A DNA stretch of 5,013 nt, from positions 1 to 5,013 of the forward strand of contig JAEUIX010000079.1 of assembly GCA_016794945.1 (NCBI GenBank), in the 5' to 3' direction. Every line of letters starts with the position of its first letter. Position 1 is the first letter of the stretch. The notes beneath the pieces were generated by a model, which saw only the letters and a list, made by a program, of their open reading frames with translations, was not told the origin of the DNA and did not search any database. Below, piece after piece: positions 1 through 5,013 of this stretch. Position numbers and translations under genes: made by a program. The DNA comes from Phycisphaerae bacterium. GTDB lineage: Bacteria > Planctomycetota > Phycisphaerae > Phycisphaerales > UBA1924.

Positions 1-719
1 GCCAGCACGTCCTCGGCGTGGTCCTGCAGCAGCACCGACGCGTTCCAGTCGATCACCACCGCGTCGGTCGGGCTGTAGCTCACGGTGCACCACAGCGCGT
101 CGGAGACCTCCTCGGCCGACAGCGCCCCCCGCTCGGCACGCAGCACCCGCGCCAGCAGCGAACGCTGCGACTCGGCCCACTGCGTCCAGGGCGCGACCGC
201 GCCGCCGTCGGCCCGCACGTCGCGCAGGTGGTACATCACGTAGTCCTCCACCACCGGCGCCAGCCCCGCCCGGGCCGCCGCCGGGCCGCACAGGCGCAGG
301 AGCTCCTCGGCGTGCCGGCGGCTGTCGGCCAGCAGGCCCACGTGCTCGTACAGCTCGTCGGCCAGGGGGAGCAGCGCGCCCAGGTCGCTCCCCGGCGCCA
401 GCGGGATCCGGTACAGCACGCTCACCGCCCCGAAGTCGTACAGCGTGCACTCAACCCGGCCGTCCGTCGCCGCCGCCCCCACGGGCACCGGCTCGGCGCT
501 CAGGTCCACCCGGAGCGGCGCCGAGCGGAACTCGAAGTACTCCGGCGTCCGGCGCGACCCCACCGGGTGCGCGATCCGCTCCCGAACCGTCCCCGGCGCA
601 CGCGGCCCAGCCGCCACGATCGCCGCCTGCGCCCGGTCCAGGTCGATCGCCTGCGCCACGTCGTACACGAACAGGGCCAGGGCCACGCCGTCGGCGATGC
701 GGAGGGTTGCGTCGGCCAT
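1..719 (-). CDS. Uncharacterised protein, 3'-truncated by window edge
   Basis: The frame is open for 239 codons from the only ATG (719-717) to the window edge, with no in-frame stop, so the gene continues past base 1. The visible protein is soluble, with no signal peptide or membrane segment. It starts MADATLRIADGVALALFVYD, has a central beta-rich stretch with 'LYDFGAVSVLYRIPL' (about residues 93-107), then a helical part with 'EDYVMYHL', and ends at the edge in 'VVIDWNASVLLQDHAEDVLA'. The run of an acidic N-terminal strand, a 'YDFGAVSV' core and a 'IDWNA' segment reminds me of planctomycete conserved hypothetical proteins distantly like the RMD1/YagE (DUF155) group. That is recollection, not a demonstrated match, and no function is assigned. 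No clear Shine-Dalgarno precedes the ATG. Codon position GC bias supports this frame over the others. It is transcribed divergently from the lipoprotein gene at 798. Confidence 0.8.
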   Translation of the reverse strand, partial: MADATLRIADGVALALFVYDVAQAIDLDRAQAAIVAAGPRAPGTVRERIAHPVGSRRTPEYFEFRSAPLRVDLSAEPVPVGAAATDGRVECTLYDFGAVSVLYRIPLAPGSDLGALLPLADELYEHVGLLADSRRHAEELLRLCGPAAARAGLAPVVEDYVMYHLRDVRADGGAVAPWTQWAESQRSLLARVLRAERGALSAEEVSDALWCTVSYSPTDAVVIDWNASVLLQDHAEDVL

Positions 720-735
720 CGTTTCAGAGGATACT
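707..735 (+). promoter_or_regulatory. Candidate promoter for the lipoprotein gene
   Basis: TTGCGT at 707-712 and GATACT at 730-735 are separated by exactly 17 nt. They match the sigma-70 consensus at 3 of 6 and 4 of 6 positions. The implied transcription start is near 742, giving a 5' leader of about 55 nt before the ATG at 798. The -35 box would lie inside the first codons of the divergent gene. Both matches are weak, so this is a guess from spacing and position. Confidence 0.25.
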
Positions 736-797
736 CGCGGCGCGGCGTCGGGCGCACCGGCCGTGGGCGGCGCGCCGGCGGCACCTGGGAGCGGACC

Positions 798-1121
798 ATG
801 AATCACTGGACGCGTGCGGCGGCGGCGGCGGGCCTTGCGGCGGCGGCGCTGCTCGGAGGGTGCAAGGAAAGCAAGCTCACCCGCGACAACCTCAACCAGA
901 TCAAGCCCGGCATGACGCTCATGCAGGTCGAGGCGATCCTCGGCAGGGGGGAACTGGAGCCCACGGCCGAAGGCACCAGCATCTCCGGCGCGGGCATCGG
1001 CTCGACCGACGGGCGCGGCAAACCGCCCAAGATCATGGTCTGGAAGGAAGGCCGCACCCGAATCACGGTCACCTTCCAGAACGACAAGGTGCTCGACGTG
1101 GTGCCTGAGAATGTGGACTGA
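798..1121 (+). CDS. Small lipoprotein, DUF3862/BamE (SmpA/OmlA)-like
   Basis: The product has 107 residues. It starts with a positively charged end (MNHWTR), an alanine-rich hydrophobic core, and a lipobox-like LGGC ending at Cys22, so it should be cleaved by signal peptidase II and lipidated. The mature part contains 'NLNQIKPGMTLMQVEAILGR' (about residues 31-50), the hallmark 'I..GMT..eV..iLG' motif shared by the BamE/SmpA/OmlA and DUF3862 folds. It ends with beta strands, 'RITVTFQNDKVLDVV'. BamE proper is part of the outer-membrane beta-barrel assembly machine. The weak match outside the motif, and the absence of any Bam gene nearby, make DUF3862-like the safer call and leave the function open. 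The start is fixed by GGAG at 788-791, six bases before the ATG, and by the signal peptide. Longer in-frame upstream extensions have no sensible protein character. The gene is monocistronic, with hairpins right after the stop. Confidence 0.88.
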   Translation: MNHWTRAAAAAGLAAAALLGGCKESKLTRDNLNQIKPGMTLMQVEAILGRGELEPTAEGTSISGAGIGSTDGRGKPPKIMVWKEGRTRITVTFQNDKVLDVVPENVD

Positions 1122-1139
1122 CCGGGGGTTTCTCCCCGG
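1122..1139 (+). terminator. GC hairpin after the lipoprotein gene
   Basis: CCGGGG (1122-1127), a six-base loop and CCCCGG (1134-1139) form a perfect 6-bp stem starting one base after the stop codon. No T-run follows, so it is not a textbook intrinsic terminator. It may stabilise the 3' end or assist Rho-type termination. Confidence 0.4.
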
Positions 1140-1142
1140 GGT

Positions 1143-1161
1143 GCCGGCCCGTTGAACCGGC
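1143..1161 (+). repeat. Second inverted repeat, overlaps tRNA promoter
   Basis: GCCGG (1143-1147) and CCGGC (1157-1161) form a 5-bp stem with a 9-base loop. The loop and right arm overlap the candidate -35 box of the tRNA promoter. It could add to termination of the lipoprotein transcript. The stem is short, and such repeats arise easily in GC-rich DNA. Confidence 0.25.
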
Positions 1162-1180
1162 GGGAGCGCACGGCTAGACT
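1152..1180 (+). promoter_or_regulatory. Candidate sigma-70-type promoter for tRNA-Ile
   Basis: TTGAAC (1152-1157) and TAGACT (1175-1180, within GGCTAGACT) each match 4 of 6 consensus bases and are separated by 17 nt, the ideal spacing. Transcription would start near 1187, giving a 5' leader of about 70 nt that RNase P would remove from the tRNA at 1258. This is the best promoter-like sequence in the region between the lipoprotein stop and the tRNA. Confidence 0.45.
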
Positions 1181-1257
1181 CCGGACCCTGCCGCCGCACG
1201 ACCGCAGCCGGACGGCCCGGTTTTCGGACCACCCGTCTGCGGGAAAGTGAGCGACTC

Positions 1258-1331
1258 GGGCTTGTAGCTCAGCTGGTTAGAGCGCACGCTTGATAAGCGT
1301 GAGGTCGCTGGTTCGAGTCCAGCCAGGCCCA
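1258..1331 (+). tRNA. tRNA-Ile (anticodon GAU)
   Basis: All parts of the cloverleaf can be drawn by eye. The acceptor stem GGGCTTG (1258-1264) pairs with CAGGCCC (1324-1330) through six Watson-Crick pairs and one G-U. The D arm is GCTC/GAGC (1267-1270, 1280-1283). The anticodon stem CACGC/GCGTG encloses the loop TTGATAA with anticodon GAT at 1292-1294. The variable loop is AGGTC, and the T arm is GCTGG-TTCGAGT-CCAGC (1307-1323). The discriminator base is A1331. No CCA follows (the next bases are CTT), so CCA must be added after transcription. The sequence is close to the common bacterial tRNA-Ile(GAU), which reads AUC and AUU. It stands alone here, not in a 16S-23S spacer. Confidence 0.97.
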
Positions 1332-1352
1332 CTTTCGGAGTTCAGGACGCAT

Positions 1353-1371
1353 CCGCCTCTCACACGGGCGG
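1353..1371 (+). terminator. Weak hairpin downstream of tRNA-Ile
   Basis: CCGCC (1353-1357) and GGCGG (1367-1371) could pair around a 9-base loop, 22 bases after the tRNA. It is followed by TTGAATGAA rather than a T-run. It may mark the 3' processing or termination site of the tRNA transcript. If it does not terminate, the tRNA promoter would read into the phosphatase gene. The stem is short and the call tentative. Confidence 0.2.
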
Positions 1372-1430
1372 TTGAATGAACGCCGATACACCCGAAGGCC
1401 CGCCCAAGGCCACAGGGGTTGCGCGTGCTC

Positions 1431-2804
1431 ATGACCACAACCGGCGGAAGACGACCCCAGCGCATCGAGGTTGGCCACGGGACCGATTTGCCGCTGGTGG
1501 ACCTTTCATCCAATTCGCGGATCCCGGTCCTGATGGAGCTGGTCGATTCGCTCAGCCGCGCCACGGCGCCGCAGCAGGTGCTCGACGCGGTGATCGTCGC
1601 CATGCGCAAGGCCTACGGCCCGCGCTGCTACATGACGCTCTCCACCCGCGACCTGCCCGCGGGGCACTACCGCATCTCCCGGTGGCTCTCGCTCGACGGC
1701 GTGGAGCACGTGCGCGCCCGCGACCAGACCGGCGGCAACGACAAGCCGGCGCTCAGCGGCGGGGTGCTCGGGAGCATCGTCTCCGACCCCGCCCCCAAGC
1801 TCTGCCAGGGCATCTCCATCAAGGGCGACCCCGTGCTGGGCGACGACCTGGCCCCCTTCGGCAGCATGATCGCCGTCCCGCTCATCGAGGAAGGCAAGGT
1901 CGTCGGCTGGACCGTGCTGCTCCACGAGGACCAGCACGGACTGGGCGTGGCCGACCTCGAGCAGCTCATCCTGCGCGGCAACCTGGCGGGCACGGCCATG
2001 AACTCGGTGCTCATCGCCAACCGGCTGCGCGAGGCCACCGACTGGATCCAGCACGAGGTCGATCACATCGCCAGCATCCAGCGGGCCCTGCTGCCGCAGA
2101 GCCTGCCGGAGATCCCCGGTCTGCGCGTGGCCTCGTGGTTCGACGCGTACGACCGCGCCGGCGGCGACTACTTCGACCTCATCCCGCTGACGGTCGGCCT
2201 CGACGGCCGCCACCTCGAGAAGAACATGCCATGGGGCATCATGATCGCCGACGCGGCCGGTCACGGCCCGGCCGCCGCCGTCATCGTCGCGATGATGCAC
2301 GCGGTGCTGCACGCGCGCGAGCCCCACGTCAGCCGCCCGGCCGACATGCTGCGCCACCTCAACGAGCGGCTCTTCAGCCGCCGGCTGGGCAGCGAGTTCG
2401 TGACGGTGTTCTACGCCACATACGACCCCGCCAGCCGCGTGCTGCGTTACGCCAACGCGGGGCACAACCCGCCCCTGCTGCGCAAGACCGACGGCACGGT
2501 CCAGCCGCTCGACCGCGCCGGCGGCCTGCCCCTGGGCGTCACCGACGCCGTCGAGGGCGAAGAGGCCGTGCTGCAGCTGGCCGAGGGCGAGACCCTGCTG
2601 CTGTACACCGACGGCATCAGCGAGGCCGCCGGTCCCAGCGGCGAGCAGTTCGGCATCGAGCGGCTCGAAGCCGTGCTCGGCGCCACCGCCGGCGACCCCG
2701 AGCGCATCGTCGAGTCCATCAGCGCCTCGGTGCGCCGCCACGAGGCCGGGCAGAAGATCCGCGACGATCAGACCATGCTCGCGCTGCAGGTCCAGCAGGA
2801 CTGA
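1431..2804 (+). CDS. GAF domain-containing PP2C-type (SpoIIE/RsbU-like) protein phosphatase
   Basis: This is a metal-dependent serine/threonine phosphatase of the RsbU/SpoIIE type. Family members usually dephosphorylate a STAS-domain anti-sigma-factor antagonist and so release a sigma factor or output pathway. From the ATG at 1431 the protein has 457 residues and no membrane segment, so it is cytosolic. Residues about 33-200 look like a GAF-type sensor ('GSMIAVPLIEEGKVVGWTVL' at 144-163). The linker helix carries the typical 'IQRALLPQSLP' (216-226). The catalytic domain follows with all metal-binding motifs: GGDYFD (244-249), ADAAGHG (273-279, Asp274), 'YANAGHNPPLL' (340-350), YTDG (392-395, Asp394) and RDDQT (444-448). 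It should therefore be active. In-frame starts at TTG 1419 and GTG 1425 are possible. AGGGG at 1414-1418 is 6 nt from the GTG and 12 from the ATG, so the true start may be six or so bases upstream. No anti-sigma kinase or STAS gene lies nearby. Confidence 0.93.
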   Translation: MTTTGGRRPQRIEVGHGTDLPLVDLSSNSRIPVLMELVDSLSRATAPQQVLDAVIVAMRKAYGPRCYMTLSTRDLPAGHYRISRWLSLDGVEHVRARDQTGGNDKPALSGGVLGSIVSDPAPKLCQGISIKGDPVLGDDLAPFGSMIAVPLIEEGKVVGWTVLLHEDQHGLGVADLEQLILRGNLAGTAMNSVLIANRLREATDWIQHEVDHIASIQRALLPQSLPEIPGLRVASWFDAYDRAGGDYFDLIPLTVGLDGRHLEKNMPWGIMIADAAGHGPAAAVIVAMMHAVLHAREPHVSRPADMLRHLNERLFSRRLGSEFVTVFYATYDPASRVLRYANAGHNPPLLRKTDGTVQPLDRAGGLPLGVTDAVEGEEAVLQLAEGETLLLYTDGISEAAGPSGEQFGIERLEAVLGATAGDPERIVESISASVRRHEAGQKIRDDQTMLALQVQQD

Positions 2805-2811
2805 CCCGCGC

Positions 2812-4299
2812 CTACGGCCCCGGGGCCGCCCACGCCCGCACCGCCGACGCGTGCGCACGGCGTCCCGCCTCCGCCGCCTCCACCAGCGGCCGCAGCGACT
2901 CCCACCGGCTGACCGTCGCCGAGTCGATCCCCAGTTCCGTAGCGCCGGCACGCCACCGGTCCAGCGTCGGGGCCACGCTCGCCGCGAGCCCGTCGAACGT
3001 CAGGCACACCGGCAGCAGGTCAACCGCCCGCGCCATCGCCTCGGCCGGCCGAGCGCCCGGGCCCAGTTCCGACAGCAGCTGCTCCGCCTTGGCCGCCGCC
3101 AGCGCCAGCCGCCGATCCGCGTCCAGGCGCGCCGCCAACGACTCCATCGCCGCGACGCCCCGGAAGTCCTCTCGCGCCGCCGCCAGTCTCGCCGCGCCGG
3201 CGGCCCGCTCGGGCGTGTCCGGCGCGTCGAGCATCGCACCGTCGCTCAGCACCGCGCCGATCTCCCGGGCCTGCTGCTGCGCGTGGGCTTCGATGGCGAC
3301 CGACAGCGCCCAGGCCGCCTTGGCGGCGGGCCCCTGTGGGTCCAGCGCCTTGAACGGTGCGCCCCCGCCCCCCGGCTCGAACCGCGCCAGCGCCCGGCGC
3401 GCCAGGGCCAGCGGCGGCGGGCTGGTCGAGAGCATCGCGCGCACGGCCGCGAGCGCTTCGTCGGCGTCGCCGGTGCGCATCGCCGTGATCCAGTCGATGC
3501 ACGCGCTCACCTGCGCCGCGTCGAAGGAACTGTCGCCGGAGAGTCGGCGCAGCATCAGCCCGCGCAGCCCCGCGTCCTGCATCGGGCCCAGCGCCAGCAG
3601 CGACGACCAGTACGGGCGGTTCGCGTCGGCGCGGGCGTGCAGCAGCACGATGGGCAGTGTCGACGCCGGGCCCTTGGCGCTCGTCCAGTTCCACAGCCCC
3701 GAGCCGATCGCCACCACGCCGCCGTCGATGATGCGGGCCCACTCCGCCCCGAAGTACGCCGCGAAACACCCGCCCTGCCCCAACCCGGCCAGGCAGATCC
3801 GCGACGTGGGGAACTGGCGCGACAGGTCCAGAGCCACTTCACGGGCGATGCCCAGTTCGACCTTTTCACCGGCCCAGATCGGCGGCGGATCCGGTCGGCC
3901 CGGTTCGCCGGGGCTCGGCGTGACGCCGTCCAGCGCGATCAGGATGTCCGTCGGCCGGAACGTCTCGCCCGGCATCAGCGCCGCCAGCGATCGGGCGTCG
4001 CCGCCGATGTCCGGAAAGAACACCACGACGGTCCGCGGCGTCAGCCGCTTGCCCGGCTCGAAATCCAGCGGCATCCGGTACAGGTAGTTCAGCGGAGCCC
4101 GCGATCCGTCGGGCCGCTTGGGGCCAAGGTCGCTCGACCACGCCTGCCAACGGCCAGGCCGGCTCTCGGCCGACTGCCGCGGGTCGATGCGCGGCGGGTC
4201 GCCGCCCGCGCCCGCGAGCGCGGCAGGGGCCAATGCCGCCGCGCCGGCGATCACCAGCGCGGCCAGCCAGCGGCCGGCGAGTGCTGGGAGCGTGTTCAC
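2812..4299 (-). CDS. Exported alpha/beta-hydrolase-fold protein with Gly in place of the nucleophile Ser
   Basis: The product has 495 residues starting at GTG 4299-4297, which overlaps the upstream TGA as GTGA. This start places a clean signal peptide at the N-terminus (hydrophobic residues 11-29, likely cut after ALA29). Longer starts would lie inside the neighbouring gene. Residues about 87-270 follow an esterase/phospholipase layout: 'RTVVVFFPDIGG' (89-100), 'TDILIALDG' (117-125), 'CLAGLGQGGCFAAYFGAEWA' (169-188), 'LPIVLLHARAD' (215-225, with the usual Asp position). The nucleophile elbow, normally GxSxG, reads G172-L-G-Q-G176, so Ser is Gly174. The expected His loop reads SGDSSFD (254-260), with no His. 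Residues about 275-495 are alanine-rich, probably helical, and unrecognised. It could be a binding or scaffold pseudo-enzyme in the periplasm. The substrate is unknown. There is no Shine-Dalgarno, so it is presumably translationally coupled to the upstream gene. Confidence 0.82.
   Translation of the reverse strand: MNTLPALAGRWLAALVIAGAAALAPAALAGAGGDPPRIDPRQSAESRPGRWQAWSSDLGPKRPDGSRAPLNYLYRMPLDFEPGKRLTPRTVVVFFPDIGGDARSLAALMPGETFRPTDILIALDGVTPSPGEPGRPDPPPIWAGEKVELGIAREVALDLSRQFPTSRICLAGLGQGGCFAAYFGAEWARIIDGGVVAIGSGLWNWTSAKGPASTLPIVLLHARADANRPYWSSLLALGPMQDAGLRGLMLRRLSGDSSFDAAQVSACIDWITAMRTGDADEALAAVRAMLSTSPPPLALARRALARFEPGGGGAPFKALDPQGPAAKAAWALSVAIEAHAQQQAREIGAVLSDGAMLDAPDTPERAAGAARLAAAREDFRGVAAMESLAARLDADRRLALAAAKAEQLLSELGPGARPAEAMARAVDLLPVCLTFDGLAASVAPTLDRWRAGATELGIDSATVSRWESLRPLVEAAEAGRRAHASAVRAWAAPGP
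2815..2828. repeat. 14-bp perfect palindrome between convergent genes
   Basis: CGGCCCCGGGGCCG is self-complementary with no loop. It covers the last codons of the minus-strand hydrolase gene and starts 11 bases after the stop of the phosphatase. It might help end transcription in both directions or prevent read-through. A GC-only palindrome of this size can also arise by chance in such DNA. Confidence 0.35.
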
Positions 4300-5013
4300 G
4301 GGGTGGCGGGCTTGCCCGAGCGCAGCGCGCACTGCAGCGCGACCAGCGCGTACGAGGTGATCAGCGACGGATCGTTCTCCATCCAGCGGTCGTCGATGGA
4401 CTTGAACGAGCCGTCGGGGTTCTGCAGCAGCGCCAGGTGCTCGACGAGATCCTTGCGCCAATCGGCCGAAGCGCCGACGCGGGTGGTGTCGGTGCGGTCG
4501 ATGATGAGCGGGGCCGAGGCCAGTGCCTGCCGGGCCTTGTCGGCGCCCGCTTCATCGGCGTAGTACGCGATGTACGAGTGGGCGCGGGCCACGATCGCCT
4601 GCGCCGGCACGCCCCGGTCCTTCAGGAGCGCCGCGACCCCGGCGGCGTCGGCGGGCGCCTTGTCGCCCTGGGGTGTCAGCAGCAGCGAAGCGCGGAGCGG
4701 GGCGCGCTCGGTCACGGGGAGCAGATCGAGTTCGCTGGCGGCCATGGCACGGCCGAACATCACCAGGAAGTAGTAGTAGCCGTCGGAGCCCATGTGCGGG
4801 TTTTCCAGCAGCGTGTAGTTGCGGCTCATCCAGCCGAGCGCCGCCTGCACGCGCGGGTCGCTGCGCGACAGGCCGGCGTAGATGTACGACTTGAAGCCGG
4901 CGTAGGTCATCGAGCCGTAGGCCCGAAGCCTGCTGACCTTCGAGCCGTCGTCCATGGACTCCTCGATCGTGCCCGCGAACGACTGGCCCTGGCCGATGGT
5001 CTTGTCGTTCTCG
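4296..5013 (-). CDS. Prenyltransferase/squalene-oxidase-repeat (alpha/alpha-toroid) protein, 5' end outside window
   Basis: The C-terminal 238 codons are visible. The frame is open to the right edge, where the protein reads ENDKTIGQGQSFAGTIEESM, so the ATG at 4955 is internal. Conserved blocks of the toroid family are 'RAYGSMTYAGFKSYIYAGL' (4925-4869), 'NYTLLENPHMGSDGYYYFLV' (4820-4761), 'DWRKDLVEHLALLQNPDGSF' (4463-4404) and 'DRWMENDPSLITSYALVAL' (4391-4335). These form paired helices of a barrel like squalene-hopene cyclase, but no DxDD cyclase motif is visible here. Planctomycete members of this kind are mostly predicted exported proteins of unknown role, not proven terpene cyclases. Between blocks two and three lies an extra segment of about 75 residues (about 4718-4491). 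The gene ends in TGA 4298-4296, overlapping the GTG start of the hydrolase gene, so the two form an operon. The signal peptide, if any, lies outside the window. Confidence 0.87.
   Translation of the reverse strand, partial: ENDKTIGQGQSFAGTIEESMDDGSKVSRLRAYGSMTYAGFKSYIYAGLSRSDPRVQAALGWMSRNYTLLENPHMGSDGYYYFLVMFGRAMAASELDLLPVTERAPLRASLLLTPQGDKAPADAAGVAALLKDRGVPAQAIVARAHSYIAYYADEAGADKARQALASAPLIIDRTDTTRVGASADWRKDLVEHLALLQNPDGSFKSIDDRWMENDPSLITSYALVALQCALRSGKPATP

Noticed and set aside
18..797. Plus-strand N-terminal extension of the lipoprotein frame
   Set aside because: The translated extension is Arg/Pro/His-rich antisense of the left-edge gene. The signal peptide with lipobox and the GGAG site set the start at 798.
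1395..1411. AAGGCC repeated at 11-base spacing upstream of the phosphatase
   Set aside because: Two six-base copies in GC-rich DNA are expected by chance and show no further symmetry.
1269..1478. Minus-strand frame ending in 'WLDSNQRPHAYQACALTS'
   Set aside because: This is the antisense translation of the tRNA-Ile gene, a well-known spurious protein that recurs in databases wherever a tRNA is translated backwards.
1506..2951. 481-codon minus-strand open frame
   Set aside because: It is the exact shadow of the phosphatase, which has all its catalytic motifs on the plus strand. The shadow protein is Gly/Arg/His/Val-rich and unrecognisable.
1376..4087. 903-codon plus-strand open frame
   Set aside because: It runs across the phosphatase gene in another frame and then antisense to the hydrolase gene. 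The product is a low-complexity Arg/Ala/Pro/Ser string typical of stop-poor GC-rich DNA, with no domain.
4300..4461. Longer start for the hydrolase at the ATG at 4461
   Set aside because: It would bury the signal peptide 54 residues inside the protein and overlap the toroid gene by about 166 bases. The GTGA start is far more natural.
2851..4563. 570-codon plus-strand open frame
   Set aside because: It is antisense to the hydrolase and toroid genes. The product is Arg/Gln/Pro-rich with no motif, while the minus strand has signal peptide and family motifs.
1..5013. CRISPR array, insertion sequence, integrase site or defence system
   Set aside because: I found no spaced direct repeats, terminal inverted repeats with a transposase, recombinase gene or known defence domain. 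Although the tRNA could serve as an integration site, no copy of its 3' end appears elsewhere in the window.

Overview
This is a GC-rich bacterial window of about 5 kb. It suggests the phylum Planctomycetota, most likely the Phycisphaerae, although no rRNA or marker gene is present to prove it. The clues are the alpha/alpha-toroid (prenyltransferase/squalene-oxidase-repeat) protein with the 'RAYGSMTYAGFKSY' and 'DRWMENDP' signatures typical of planctomycete secreted proteins, a small DUF3862/BamE-like lipoprotein, a GAF plus SpoIIE-type phosphatase, and a tRNA gene with no encoded CCA.

Layout, left to right. (1) Bases 1-719, minus strand: the N-terminal 239 codons of an uncharacterised cytosolic protein that runs off the left edge. 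(2) A 78-bp divergent intergenic region, then at 798-1121, plus strand, a 107-residue lipoprotein with a BamE/DUF3862-like domain. (3) Two GC-rich hairpins at 1122-1161, followed by a plausible sigma-70-type promoter (TTGAAC, 17 nt, TAGACT) and a standalone tRNA-Ile(GAU) at 1258-1331. (4) 1431-2804, plus strand: a complete RsbU-like GAF/PP2C phosphatase with all four metal-binding aspartate motifs intact. (5) Converging on it with a 7-nt gap, a minus-strand gene pair whose reading frames overlap by GTGA. The upstream gene is the partial toroid protein (5013 to 4296). The downstream gene is an exported alpha/beta-hydrolase-fold protein (4299 to 2812) whose nucleophile position is glycine rather than serine.

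Working together. The toroid and hydrolase genes are almost certainly co-transcribed and translationally coupled, so they probably act in one extracytoplasmic process that the sequence does not identify. The phosphatase presumably links a sensed signal to an anti-sigma-factor antagonist encoded elsewhere, because no STAS or anti-sigma kinase gene lies beside it. The lipoprotein and the left-edge gene are divergently transcribed and may share a control region.

The window looks like ordinary chromosome. I see no mobile elements, CRISPR array, attachment site or defence system. The most unusual item is the degenerate catalytic site of the exported hydrolase and its coupling to a toroid protein that appears to carry an extra segment.
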